From positions 1,054,001 through 1,118,000 of the forward strand of contig JAWWNJ010000044.1 of assembly GCA_037176885.1 (NCBI GenBank): a stretch of 64,000 nt of DNA, written 5' to 3'. A program made the translations under genes and the position numbers. Shown in pieces: positions 31,386-44,000 of this stretch. Positions within the stretch are counted from its first letter, which is position 1, and every line of letters begins with the position of its first letter. This stretch comes from Favolaschia claudopus. Its lineage: Eukaryota > Basidiomycota > Agaricomycetes > Agaricales > Mycenaceae. The notes below the pieces were generated by a model. It was not told where the DNA came from. It saw nothing but the letters and a program-made list of their open reading frames with translations, and did no database searches.

Positions 31386-33959
31386 TTAGAGTACATATCG
31401 GAATTCCTTGTTTTCGACATCGGTAAGATCGAGGAATTCCTTCGGGTCATCAGTTCGTCATGAACGCTACGAGAAAAACAAGAACTCACTCTGTCGACCT
31501 TCTTCTCAACAACAGTGCCATCTGCCTGGACCTCTTGAATATAGTAATCGTCGTAGTTATCTTTCTCCATGCTAGCTTCGCGGCGCTTGTTTTCCGCCGC
31601 ATAGACGTAGCGGATGATCAAAAGTAAAAGCGCGGAGGCGACGGTGCATGCCGCGATGATGGCCCAGGGCACATGGTTCCTGACCGAAGGAAAAAAAGCT
31701 TAGATCGATACAAACAGCCGCGGGAGATGCCGACCTAGGCTGATATTGCTTCTTCCACATGAATGGACCCACTGCGTTACCTAATCCGTATGCGACTAAA
31801 ACGATCGCGTTTGCAGTGGTGCCTAAAATATATTCGTTCGAGATTTTGCATAGCGAGACAATCTGCACACGTACGCCTCGTGTGGCCAGCCGTCAGGGAA
31901 CTGATCCAGCCAAGGGAAATGGCAAAAGGTGTGATAGCGAAAACTAGGACGCATTTTGTGAGTCGATTCTCAGATGACATAGGCGAAGACGCACTGGTTA
32001 ACCAGTAAGAAAAGAGTAGCCCGACCTTGTTAGAACTCGGCAGAGTGTTAACCAGGATGGAGCCCAAAACGGCAGGAATGAACATGATAAACCCTGCATA
32101 TGCACGACCAATCGGTTTGTAGCCAGCGAGAGTGACGCCAGCCCAGATCGTTAAGACTTATTAATCGGAGTCAATAATTGGGAGGCTTTATGAGTACAAA
32201 GTACCCACTTTCCACAACCCCGTCGACACACCCGAGAAGAGTGGTTTGAATTGTGTTGAAACCAAACAATTTGACAATGATTTGTCTCTGCACGATCAGC
32301 TAGAATTTAAGAATTAGACTCAGGATCATCCTTCCTAAGATGTCGGTTTCGTACCGAGTTTATGATGTTGCTATTGGATCAGTCAATGGCTATAATCGAC
32401 AAAGAATGGAACACGAACGAAACCGCGGCAAAGAGTGCGAGAAGCCAAATCTTGGGATCCTTAATGGTGGATATAAATCTTGGAGAAGTTTTGTTAAAAA
32501 AGCCTGTCGATAGCAATCGACATAGCAGACTCACTGCGCACGCTTCCAGTGCTTATTCTCAACGCCTGCTTGGTTGATTTTGACCCTTTCTACAGCCAGG
32601 ATTCTCTCTTCGATGGTCAAGAAACTGGCGGTCGTCGGAGAATCGGGGAAGAAGAACCTGCCAATATGGTCTAGCCAGAGCGATAAGGAAGTTGGCTGAG
32701 AACTCGCCAGAATAAGACGGCGGTGACGAGAGTGATTAGCCCAGTGATGATCATTAGCCTGTGTGAACGTCGGATCAGTGGGACGGACAAGACTAGTTGG
32801 AGGCAAACCATTGCCACGGCATGAAGTTGTGGGTCTAGAGTTTGTTTAGCTTCGACGAAGGGCGCGCCTATAACATTATAAAGCCTACGTGGGTATGAAG
32901 TACGCCAAATGCGAGGAAACCCAAGAAAATGACAGCAAATCCGTTCATCAGGACTTCAGAGCCAATCTTGAGTATATGCCGGAGGTGAGAATGGTGAACT
33001 TACACCAATAACCGACGCGCTTGTTCTAAGGGCCAATATAAGCCCGATAGAAACACGTTTAGATAACACATACCTGCTCCTCTCGTGTATAAAACATGGA
33101 GGTGACCTGATTATATCGTTAACAAACAGACCTGTCACTCAAAAAGTCGCGTACGATCATGAATCCAGGGGTAATAGCACCTTCGCAAAGCCCCAAGATG
33201 AACCGAACAGCGAATAAGGCGCCAAAGGACTTGCAAGCCGCATGAGCCATCAGAGCTATTGCCCAGACAAAGATATTAATAGCCATCCATTTGCCCACAG
33301 GAAAACGTTGCAACGCCTGCATTGAAAATCAGAGTGGGTAAAATAGCAAACAAAAAAGGTCGTACGAGGTTTTGAGGGTACTACAGGGAAGACGAGTTCA
33401 AAAATTGAAGTGCAAGTAAGAGCAAGAAAAAAACAGACCTCAAAAAGCAGGTAGCTAAAATAGAATATAGAGCCTAGCCAATTGAATTGGTTCTGCGTGA
33501 GATGGGCGCCTTGTCTGAGTTCCGACCAGTCAGTGAGCCCACAAAGATTGGTGGAGGGGACTCACTGCAAACCCAGCACAGCAGCCTGTCCCAAAGTCGT
33601 CTTGTCGGCGAATGTCATCCTATTGAATCATAAAACAACCACCCATGAGATATCGAAAATTGAGCGCGTACAGATACATAACTGCAAGGAAATTGAGCTA
33701 GCGAAACGCGACGCGTACTTGGAACTCACGACACATGAGAGGCATGAGATGCCAGTCTATTTTCCGTCTAGAGAGCCATATTGTCTGAATATACGGGTGC
33801 GGGGAGGGCGAAACGAGCCTACCTAAGTTTAGCAGCGATTTCGGGATCCAATGTCACGTTGGAATTAGCGAGCTGAGCAGCTACATCTACGTCTGCAGCC
33901 TTGACGGCGACCGAGCCGGGATGGGGGCGTTTTTCCGAGTGTTCACTGCTGGAATCCAT
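31386..33959 (-). CDS. MFS transporter, allantoate/nicotinate permease type (Dal5/TNA1 family)
   Basis: The start (33959, MDSSSEHSEKRPHPG) and stop (31386) fit a protein of about 500 residues. First exons (minus): 33959-33823, 33767-33730, 33681-33672, 33619-33566, 33514-33439, 33380-33366, 33316-33155, 33106-33074, 33025-33004, 32953-32889, 32834-32809, 32758-32708, then 32657 onward; the last is 31439-31386. Family blocks are DWHLMPLMCLMY, FADKTTLGQAAVLG, NWLGSIFYFSYLLFEYPQNL, LQRFPVGKW, ILGLCEGAITPGFMIVTSMF, YTREEQNKRVGYWFLMNG and FFFPDSPTTASFLTIEER. About twelve membrane helices are expected. These permeases import small anions such as allantoate, nicotinate or related acids by proton symport; the substrate cannot be assigned. 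Exons of 10, 15, 22 and 26 nt and one GC-AG intron (32707-32658) are required. Confidence 0.9.
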
Positions 33960-34468
33960 GGGACAGGGCAAGGCGAGGTAAAGCAACAGCGACGCGGTAT
34001 TTAAAGTCCCTGTGTGCCGTAAGGTGAGGAATCAGATTAGGGATTTGCGTGTATCTGGAATCTGTGGGTCTAAGGGTGGTTAAGTTGAGTAGCCGCGCAG
34101 GTCCTTCTGTTCTTCCACCGTTGATGTCGATGAATTGCTAACCGCGGAAGTCGGATTCTCTCAAGGTTGGCCACCGCGGCTTCGAGCTGCTCAGCTTTGA
34201 GGCAAACAGTGTGTGGGACAGAGAACAAGCGGATATGAGACAGCGCGTGAAGATACAGAGACCAGGAGGCGGCGGTTTATACATCCCGCCGAACGTCGAA
34301 GGAAAAGGCAAGAAGCCTGTCACGCAATATGTGACCGGATGTCACACCGTCGATTTCTTGCTTTCCACCAACCAAGTTTGAGTCGCTGTGAGACGATTTG
34401 AGCCTTTGCCTTGTTTCGCTTGAGGATTAGACGCGACACTGTGTGCGTTCCGTTGAACTCTCCCTTAG
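33960..34468. promoter_or_regulatory. divergent intergenic region between the MFS permease and CLP1
   Basis: These 509 bp separate two outward-facing start codons and must include both promoters. I see no gene inside and no clear TATA box. Confidence 0.4.
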
Positions 34469-36386
34469 ATGGCCTCGGAGGGGGCTCCCGCTGCTGAGAG
34501 CAAAGAATGGACTCTTGACCCCGAAACAGAGTACAGGTTTGAACTCGATCCAGGCACTTCCCTCGCCATAAAGGTACCGTTCAGACACTCTCCACACCAT
34601 TTTTGACTTGACCATATTCGCCCAGCTTATTCGTGGTCATGCCGAGGTTTTCGGTGCGGAGCTGGCGGCGAACAAGCCATATCTTTTTGGTTCAGAATGC
34701 AAGGCCGCTATTTTCACCTGGCGTGGATGTGTCATCGAGATGAGTGTCCTCGAAAACGCCGCCCGCACTCTTGTTTCTTACCGTCCCTCTCGAGAACACG
34801 TCACTGGCCGCCCGTCTACCGAATATGTTTCTGACGAAACACCAATGGCTGCGTACGCTAACCTACATATCGCCTTTGAGCAAATGCGCGTCCGGGCACT
34901 GAGGGATCTCCGGGGCTCCCCCGTCCCAGACTATGAGCGTGACAAACCGACAGATCCTCCGCGAGTCCTGGTTCTCGGCCCCGAAAATTCTGGTAAAACG
35001 ACTGTCTGTAAGCTGCTCATAAATTACGCCGTCAGAGCCGGTCAAGGTTGGGCTCCTCTTCTTATCAACACCGATCCATCCGAAGTGAACGGTACTGTTT
35101 TGGGTATTAAATGTCCATTGACCGATGCTCTAGGGCGGTTGGTCGGCACCAGGGGCGTTGTCAGTTGCGCCCGTACATAGTCCGCTCCCTACGTCTTCTC
35201 CGGGAAGTCCTCTCGGCACGGCTGCAACGTCCGCACCAACTGCGCTATCTTCAAATGCTCTGCTCCCCCTCGCATACTGGTATGGTCACGGAGAAATCAA
35301 AAGAAATCCATTATTGATGGAACGACTCATCCGGAATATCGGCGAAAACATCAACGACAAATATCAAGTGGATCTTGAAGGTAGGATGGTACAAATTTCG
35401 CAGAAAACTAGGATAAAAACCGCTTGCAGGGCGAACAGCAGGCTTAATTGTTGATACACCGTCTAGTTTTGCCTCTGGCTCGGGAAGCAGCGACGACCGT
35501 CAGAGACTCATCAAGGCTTGCGTCGACGCATTCAAAAGTCCGTCCGTGTTTCGCTTCGTCTCCGTACTTTTCCAAGTCGACTATTTACACTCATGTACAA
35601 AGTCAATGTCATCCTTGTCGTCGGTCACGAAAAACTCAACGTCGAGATGCAGCGTGCCTATGCTGGCCAACTCACTGTTGTAAAAATTCCAAAATCGGGT
35701 GGTGTGCGTCTTCTATCCGAAGGATTCTTCTTGTGCGAACGTTTGGGGTATTTATCATGTTTGTAGGTCGTCGATTTAGATCACCTATACCGCGAGCGCG
35801 TGCATAATTACCAATTGCACTCGTATTTCTACGGACAGGTTATCCCTCCTCCAGCAGGAATATCCGCCGCCTCACTAGGGGGCGAAACCCTCTCCGACCT
35901 GGTTCTATCGCCGTCCTCCACCGTTATCAACTTTGACGACCTCTCAATATTTCGAATCGGCGCCGGTCAGTTTCTGATAGCTCCTTGGTACCAATCTTCG
36001 CCGAAAAGCAACTGAATTTCTGTCGGACAGAATCAATGGCACCTTCGAGTGCGCTTCCCATCGGCGCAGCGCGGGCGGTTTCGGAAACCCAAGCCGTCGC
36101 CATTGACCCAGCAATGCCTGGCTCAGGACTCTTGAACTCCGTTCTCGCAATACTGGCACCCCCAGTGAACTCTGACGACGCCGAACGTTACGATGAGGAG
36201 ATCCTAGATCTCCCCATATCTGGATTCATTGTCATGTTTGTGTGCATTTCTATCATCGTCTCGCAACTAAAGGCGCATAGCACCAACCTGGACATCGCGC
36301 ATCGCAAGATGACGGTCCTGGCACCTAATCAAGGCTCCGTCGTTGGGCGAACAGTCGTCATCGGTTCCTTCGAGTGGTCAGAGTAA
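34469..36386 (+). CDS. CLP1: Clp1, polynucleotide-kinase-like subunit of mRNA cleavage factor IA
   Basis: Exons 34469-34573, 34626-35084, 35134-35380, 35430-35537, 35603-35703, 35767-35965, 36031-36235 and 36281-36386 give 509 residues. The N-terminal beta-sandwich (WTLDPETEYRFELDPGTSLA) is followed by a P-loop, VLVLGPENSGKTTVCKLL, a Clp1-specific NTDPSE strand, and the switch-like GLIVDTPSSF. The C-terminal domain ends TVLAPNQGSVVGRTVVIGSF. Clp1 bridges Pcf11 and the CPF complex during 3' end formation. Human CLP1 is an RNA kinase while the yeast protein binds but does not hydrolyse ATP; activity here cannot be decided. The third exon includes a Ser/Pro-rich insertion (VHSPLPTSSPGSPLGTAATS). 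Confidence 0.95.
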
Positions 36387-36492
36387 AAAAGAAAAGAAAA
36401 TTTATATTAGCGCTTAAAGCGCCACAATGTAGAATACCAGGTCCGTTTCTATGTATTCGACAACACGGATTTACATGTATCGCTGCGACCCG

Positions 36493-36639
36493 TCAAAGTC
36501 TGGAAAGATCCCGCCCCCATGTCCCTGCAAAATGTCATTTTTAGTTCATTGCTAAAAGTTAGTTTCAAATACCAGATAAGGTTTTTGTCCGCGTATACTA
36601 TTAAAGTCTGGATAGATCGCGTCCCCATAATCCTCTGCA
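36493..36639 (-). repeat. decayed duplicate of the 3' coding end of the NADH dehydrogenase gene
   Basis: The last codons and stop of the NADH dehydrogenase gene (36601-36639) are repeated imperfectly at 36493-36529, about 108 bp further downstream in the direction of that gene. The shared core on the minus strand reads TGCAGnGAnnnTGGGG, then GATCTnTCCAGACTTTnA. In the extra copy the two-base gap breaks the frame, so it no longer encodes the GRDLSRL ending. The match does not extend beyond about 38 bp on either side. Confidence 0.6.
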
Positions 36640-39214
36640 CGTCCAATCAATCATCAAGAGGCAGCGGGTGCGCAGGGAGACTTGTTCGTTCCAATAGACG
36701 GATCTACGCGCCAAACGCAAAAAAAATCTCTATCAGTTCCCGCCGCTAATCCAAATCGAGCAAAAATATCACCTCCAGGCGTACATCGCGACCAACCCCC
36801 CCATGAAGGAATGCCCTCCCAAATCGAATACGGCAGCATTCCCAATATACGCGAGACTCCCGAGGTGTTGATATTTAAATGGTTTCATGACCGCCTCGTC
36901 GACGCCCACACCCGCATCCGGCGCAAACAAATTCGCTTCCATCACCGATTTCTGGCGCGCAATTCTATGAAGCTTCTTGCCGATGTACTTTCCCTGCTGC
37001 GCGGCAACCTGCGCCGTGGCAGGCAGGGAAGTGATTTTGCTTCCAATTTCCGTGAGTAGTTCCGTGAGCTCGTTGAGAGAGAGACTGTTGTCTGCATCCG
37101 TGTCGTACAGCTCAAAGAGCTGCTTGACTTCCGAAAGATGGTCGGCCGCCATTGGGATGCGCTGCTTGATCCGGGGAACTATTCAGTCTATGAGTGCTGT
37201 TTTCTGATTTTGAAAGCTCTCTGGACGAACCCATGATCTCCCACTCCCCATAATCAATCTTCCCATTGCCGTCTCGGTCCGCCTCTTGTACCAATTCAAG
37301 CAGATGGCTCACTAGCGACGTCTCGATCTGTGACGCTATGTGAGTAAAGCAAGCGGCCAATTGTGTCAAACAACACATACCGTAGCACAATCTCCTACAG
37401 CGTACACCGTCCCGAGCGGCGCGCCGCGCACTCGGAGATGCGCATCTACTTCTATCGCCTTCTTGTGAACCTGTTCAATCGTGAGTGAGTGCCTGATACA
37501 TGTCGAATCAGGCAAACTACAAACCTGATTCGGCAGCAAATCCGTCACCCGGTGTGCAAAAGGGTTCATAGCAATTCCCGTTGACCAAAGCACGAAATTA
37601 CTCGGGACAGAATGTTGCTCGACCTCCCCTTGCGCGTTTTTCACCGTGTAGATAACATGCTCTGGGGTAACTGCCCCAACGCGGGCAGACGTGACGAGAT
37701 TGACACCATCGCGGTTGAATTTGTTCTTGTTTCAGATTAACACAACCAACTCTGAGAGTGATGCAGTCGAATGAAATATACCTCAGCGTAGTTCGAGATC
37801 GCCTCGGAATAGGTATTGAGGATATGTTCTCTGCTTTGTATGACATGTATCGATACTTCTTCACGACAAATTTTCGGGTACTGGACGTGTTGAAAAAATT
37901 TAGTTTCAAAGACACGGTGAATCGAAGAAAGCGCGAAGCACATAGTTCATGATATCCTCCTGGCAAAAGTCGTATATCTCAGCGGCAGTTTCCACACCTG
38001 TCGGGCCGCCGCCACAGACGACAAAGCTGAGCAACCGTTTGCGCTCTTCGGGTGTCGTCGTGGGTAAACTAGCAGCTTCGAAATTGTCTAGCCGGCGAAA
38101 ACAAAATCAGTAGGTTGCGACAGAGTTTGAGACAGGCATATCACCCATTATCCTCCTCCGCATCATTTGCGCGTCGGCGATGGTTTTAAGCTGGAAACAA
38201 TGCTCGATGCCAGGGACACCATGTGTGCTAGACGTTGAGCCGACCGCAATGACGAGTTTGTCGTACCTGTCCATCGTGTCAGCCAGACGTGTATTATGAT
38301 ACTAGGAAAGACACATACGGGATATACAGATTTGCCTTTTTACCATCAGAGGAAATTGTCTCAACCTCGAGGAGACGTTCTCCCATAACAAGGTCCACGG
38401 CTTTGCCCTGCAAACGCGTAGAGGTAAATGAAAAGTTATCAGGAAGCGCGACGAGCACACACTTGCACAAAATGTCCTCGCAGACGAGCAATAATTTTGC
38501 GTATAGGCTCGATTAGAGACCGTACCTGTACGGTACCTACCGCGGCAGCTAAGTGAACGAAGTGATCAGCCGGAAGACATGGAAAGAGATACAAGCAAAC
38601 GCACAGGGAAGCAGAGGTGTAAATGTCGTGAATGTCTCGCTGGACACGAGAGTAACATGGTAGTCGCCTGGATACAGATTTTGCAGAGTAGCCATAGCCT
38701 TGAAAACATCGTGTTCAATTCACATCCGCGCCAAGATTCGAGTAAACGCGTACCCCCCAACCGCCGCCTACGATCACTAGTCTCGGTCGCTCTGCAAGCT
38801 TCTTGTGTTCCTCGTCCTCCTCATCATCGACCGCAACCCTCGCTATAGGCAGGTTCTTCGGCCCGCCTTTTTCAGGATGCAGCGCGAGCGGCGACACGGG
38901 GACACGTTCAACGTGCTTCTCGTTATACGTGAAGGCATCGTGGACGAAGAAACCTGCCCCGACGATGAAGACCCCAAGAACGGAGGATAAACAGAGGTAC
39001 CCTAGATAGCTGTTGATTCAGTTTCGTAGGTACGCACGCGACGACGCAAGAGTCAGAGACCTGTGAACCTTGCGACGGTGAAGGAGCGCGAGAGGATGCT
39101 TGTTTTTGACGGGCTAGATTTGAAGCGCGTTGGCGAGGCGACGAAGGTGCGGCGGGGTGGGTGTGTTAGACATTGTAGCTGGAGACGCGAACGAGCGCGC
39201 AGGGGCGCTAGCAT
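36601..39214 (-). CDS. NDE1: external (calcium-binding) alternative NADH dehydrogenase, mitochondrial
   Basis: The gene starts at 39214 (MLAPLRARSRLQLQCLTHPP), an Arg-rich mitochondrial presequence, followed by a membrane segment LCLSSVLGVFIVGAGFFVHD. The FAD-binding motif is RLVIVGGGWGAMATLQNL and the second nucleotide site is LLSFVVCGGGPTGVETAAE. The VRGAPLGTVYAVGDCAT block is typical of type II NADH dehydrogenases. Two EF-hand-like loops follow, DRDGNGKIDYGEWE and DTDADNSLSLNELTE, placing the protein in the calcium-regulated external group that faces the intermembrane space. The C-terminus (YLAWRS-type YAWRSVYWNEQVSLRTRC ending GRDLSRL) is the membrane-anchoring tail. It feeds electrons to ubiquinone without pumping protons. 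Many short introns are present; I did not fix every junction. Confidence 0.93.
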
Positions 39215-40196
39215 GCTCAGCGTCGTGAATCAAGTCGGCCAGACCCGGTACTGGATGTACGTAGCGGGATAAAGATAACATGACGTAGCTATTCCACAAA
39301 ATCGTGCCCGTTTCGCTTGTATGCAAGTATTGTATGCTACTTACTGCTCAGTGTTGTACAGGGCTGGTAACAGTTTACATTTAATGTGAGTACGGGAGAA
39401 CGGTCGGTGTTGCAATGGGCGCAAAAACCGCGCAAAAAGTGATATCGTCACACGACAAATCAAAAGAATCCAATCCCAGTCCACGATCCTCTATTTAGGC
39501 TTCCATTTCCATATTATGCGTAACTTCGCAGAGACGACGGTGATATTTTCCAATCGGACTTGAGAAGAAAAGAACGTACTAGCAAATTATTGCATCCGAG
39601 AACTTGAACTCAAAGACAGCATTTAGAGCTGCAGAGGAACGTCGCAGCACGCTTCGGATCCCCTTGCCGCTGTCGACGTTGAGCCAGATTTTTTTGTCAA
39701 GCATGGTATCGTCGAGGGAAGTCTCGGTGACGTGCTGCTCACTGGTTAATCTGAGCTTCTCTTAGCACGCAAGTTGAACCTGGAAGCCAGAGTCTATCCA
39801 CCTCTCGGGGGATAAGCTGGACGCAGCTAGTGTTCTGAGATACCTTGCATGAGAAGCTAGCAGTTGTGAATGCTTCATGGAAGTCCGCGCAACTTGCCTA
39901 TAGGGTGTAGAATGGATCTTGTATAGCGATTCCGGACCTGTGCCCTCCGAGACACCAAACAGGTGGTGGAATTGGATTTGCATTGAGAGCGAGTGTGACA
40001 AGACAGGCTGCAAGGGAACCCGAGATACGACGGTCGACAGCGACCATGAATTGAGCAGGACAAAGAAGCCACTGGCAGTGAGCTGATACGTGGACTGGAG
40101 GGAACTGGCCGCGAAGGTCCACAATCCAAGAAAGGCTATTAAGGTTCGAAGAAAGTATAATTCAGTGCAAAAGATACAGCACAAATACCGGTACGC
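39215..40196 (-). other. intergenic with possible unassigned minus-strand exons
   Basis: No gene can be assembled. On the minus strand the segment 39760-39578 is open and reads like real protein (TSLDDTMLDKKIWLNVDSGK, then VLRRSSAALNAVFEFKFSD, stop). Two other open pieces lie at about 40184-39762 and 40045-39901 (AVDRRISGSLAACLVTLALN). They cannot be joined to one another with ordinary GT-AG introns that I can find. They may be exons of a small gene or remnants of one. Confidence 0.35.
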
Positions 40197-41044
40197 TCAT
40201 CTCCGGCGTTTCGTACTCTTGCTGGCTTCGAGCGCATCCTCCTTCCGTGCGTCAACTCTACTAAGAAACTCGACCTTTTCAATGTACCCGCCGCCACGGC
40301 GATTCGCGTCCAGCTCATCCTTCATCTCCGAAGGCTCCGAGTTCACATGCGCCTGCCAGTCCATAGCGGATTTGTCCAGAGTGGAAAGTTTACGAGCTTT
40401 CTGAGTGGGGATGGTAGCTAGAGTGGTCTTCGATTTTCGTGGCCCTGGACGGGGTTTTGCGGGAGGTCGAGCTTCGATCGTAGAATGGGCAGATGAGGAG
40501 GTACTAGCTTCTGCTGAGGATGAAGCTTGGGAGGTCTCCGGCGGAAACCACAGCGGCCACTTCTTGGCATCGGCTGAATCCTCAGAAACCTCGACGACTT
40601 CCCTAGCGGTTGAAGGATCAATAGACGCCGCTTGTGAGCAACCAACACGCACGTAGTGTATTCCCCTGCAAACAGATATCTCTTTTGTACCTTCACCATC
40701 TTCTTCGGCCCCTCTGGAGGTCTTTCTATGGGTGTGTCGACAGAGGCTTGGAAATTGGCCCACAGCTCCTCTCGAGCTCTGCAGAGAACTTGAATAGCGC
40801 ATAGGTCTTCAGTAAATTATATTTACTTCTTGCTGGCTGCTTTCTCTTCTTCCGTGGGTTTTGGAGAACTCGTTCGCGCTTTCTTCAAATCAGGTTGCTC
40901 ATCTTCGGATGAATCGGAGTCTGCGTGCTGACGCCTTGAGACGGGCGAATTGAGATGAGAAAGCGGGTATGTACCTTTCTCAGCCTGAGGAACAAAATCC
41001 GAATCGTCTTCTGAATCTGAGTCGGTAGTTGGTCGAGCAGACAT
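40197..41044 (-). CDS. SWC5: Swc5/CFDP1-like protein with BCNT-C domain (SWR1 complex)
   Basis: Exons (minus) 41044-40975, 40920-40827, 40778-40653 and 40602-40197 give 231 residues. The N-terminus is acidic and Ser-rich (TTDSDSEDDSDFVPQAEK), as in Swc5 where such a region binds H2A-H2B. A motif ELWANFQASV matches the conserved short segment in this family. The C-terminal 75 residues (RKLSTLDKSAMDWQAHVN, GGGYIEKVEFLSRVDARKED) are the BCNT-C domain. Swc5 is needed for ATP-driven H2A.Z deposition by SWR1. The length is close to yeast Swc5 (about 300) and human CFDP1 (299). Confidence 0.9.
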
Positions 41045-44000
41045 GGAGGAACTGCATTGCGCGTTTCGCCCGATTTGGTTCGCGATGAGTGACAAGTAAC
41101 ACATCTGTCACTGGCACGACCCTGCTCCAACATCGACCTCGTAATTAGCTGAAAGCATTCCACGTCCTTGCTTATCTCGCGGAAATCCATTAACTCTCAC
41201 CCCAGCTTGCTCCTTTGTGTCTGGAATCTGGCTGGAATACTGTAGCTGCATCCGAATTCATCAAATACAACAGTCAAGCTTGCCGCCGGCCGCCTGCCCA
41301 AGCTCTCAAACCTTCTCAAACCAAAGCCTTTCAATCACAAAGAAGCTTACCACCACCAGGGGTTTTGGATGAATACCTAAGCTCCCCTACACTCTTGACT
41401 AGCCACATACGATATGCAATTCTCGGACGGGGGTCAGAATTGCAATTTGCCATAGGCATACAGCAATGATCTCCCTAAGTAAAATCTCAAAAAGTATGCA
41501 GGCTGGTTAGCCCAGCCTCAAGAACAAGTGTCTTCATCCCTCGAAGTATATTAACATGGTTCCGCACATCCACAGCCCCCAATTGCTCATAGGGACCATC
41601 CAAGCACGCTCTGTATATCGCAAATGCGGGTTCTACCAGCATCTCTGGAAGGCCCTACGCGCAGTCCACCCAAGTTGCGCACCAGCGTCGCTCCAGCGCG
41701 ATCGGCTTCTTCCAGTATGGTTTTGAAATTCTACTGCTCTTGATCGTTGTTACCTCATTGCGAAGGCGTACTTGCCGCAAATTGCGGCCATCCCCCCATC
41801 CCCCTAGGCTAAATTACTACCCTGTGGATCTCTTGGATCACTTTAGGCCACTGTAGAACCTAAAGCGCAAGGATCAGAAGCCGTTAGCAGCCTACCGAGA
41901 ACGCCCGAGAACGTGTCTGCCTATTCGGCTGGTACGTGTGTGCCTCGATCTTTTTCAAAGTGGATGCAATATCGACAGCGAACATTGGAACCACGGTGGT
42001 GTGGTTGTTGCAAGATTTAATATCCATAGCCGTATTGAGTCTCGTATCTCATGAAATTTGTCTTGATGTCAAACCTTCTCAGGCTCACCTGAACCCGTGC
42101 CAGCGTCCAAAATCCTATCATTGTGATCGAGTCTCACTGGTGCGAACAGGCCCTTGTCGAAAGACCCCAACCGGCCACCGATTATGCTGGTGTAAGAAAC
42201 CACTTACCCTATCTAATGTTGTTCATAGAGCAATCATAGAGAGACAGCACAGGGTTCACCGTTGCCGCTGCGGCCCGTCGTGTGGGAGAGGCTTGGTAGT
42301 TGCGCGAGTATGAGTTGCAGCGGCTCCGAGTTTTTTTTTCGTGCTGATGTGTCGATCTGCGCCACGGCCAGTCAACCGCGAGGTATACGTTCTCAAGAGT
42401 GTGGGCAACTTGTTGGGCAGTGAAAGACGTGCCTTGGAGTTCTCTCACATACACAAACGCTATTTCATACATAGGCGGGATGCAGCTGTCTCCGATTGCA
42501 AATTGAACAGTATTCACTCGACTCAAAACGTCCAATACCGACCAAATTCCAATTCATACGGCGCTACCAGCAGCGCTAGAGGATAGGATAGGAAGCACAA
42601 TAAATAGTAGATGAACCCGGGGGCCCCCGCCCGTTACATCCTGCCCGCCTTTGAACACGAAAGAAATGCCACTTCAACGATTCGGTGAACGAACGACAAC
42701 ATTGATCTGATCGGCGGCAGTTCGCATAGATAATCTGTGAAGATGAACCTCGGACGGTGAATTCGACGTAGCCTTGGGAGACGACACGTTGTGATATCTT
42801 GGCAAGCTGGCGCTTGTTCAAAATCGCCGTATTTCGTCCAATCATGCCGACCATGACCCGCAGAAGACGCACATGCAATACTTATACAGCTTTCAAGTCT
42901 TCCATCCTTCCTTTCTTACGGCGGAGATTTGGATGCATTCTATTGTGAAATGAATCCGACGGAAGGACACAGGGGAAACCAGGAGCTGGAAGGATGGGGG
43001 TACTCGCTGTTACAGGCACATAGAGGCACAGTGCTTTGATACAGATGAAAGTTGTCGAGGCGAACAGCAGATGTCGCCGTCCAGAAATAAGCGGAACCGT
43101 CGCTGAAAATAATCAAGCAAGAACTGGGACTATATTTAGGAAATGTACGAAGCATTATATATGGGTTCCGGAAGCAGGTGAAGACAGTAAGACGGGCAGG
43201 CGGCGATGAAGCGGTTTATCGAAGTGATGAGTATGCGGGAGGCGTTGTGCGCGGGAGGCCGTCATGCGTGGATTGGCTGCGACGAATGGAGGCGGGACGG
43301 GAGAAGATTTTTGAGCATGCGTCAGACTTCAGTCAGCATCGTCGAGAGATAAAAACGCTATCACACAACGAATGGCTACCCGAGAGGAAATCTTCTGCTG
43401 TAAGGTTGCCAGCACTGAGGGCATGGAGCAAAAGACAAGCGCCAAAACGGGATTCAATTGGAAGAGGAACGGTGAAGGGTCGGATAGAGTTGAGCAAGGA
43501 CGGTTGGAATAACAGAGGAACAACACGACAATGAAAAATGACGTCAAGAACGGACTTGCGGAGAGTTTTTACCAGTTGACATTTTGCGGGGAAACCAGAT
43601 CTTCGGCGTGGAAGAAAATAACACGGGCAGTGATGCAGATTTGTTGGCAAAATCACGGCTAGAGGAGGTCTTGTGAACCGAGAGAGACCAAAAGTGGGAC
43701 GACTAGCAAAAGAGATTGAAGGGGATTCCGAAAACAGAGCATAGGGCGCGTGAGACAACGAAAGTGGTACAAGTATTCAGGAAATAGAAGGCTGTTCCTA
43801 AAGCGGCGAACCATGGAATGGCGGTCAAGAAGGAGTGAACGCGTGACGATGCGGCCAAGGAGATAAGTTTTATGTGCGCGAGCTCGTAGCAGAGAGAATG
43901 AAAGCCACAGAGAGATTGAAAGAGGTTGTATAGGGCTCCGAAGAGAGTCCTTGGTGCCAGATTTTCCGTATTGAAACCGACAAGGCCGAAGATGGACTTA

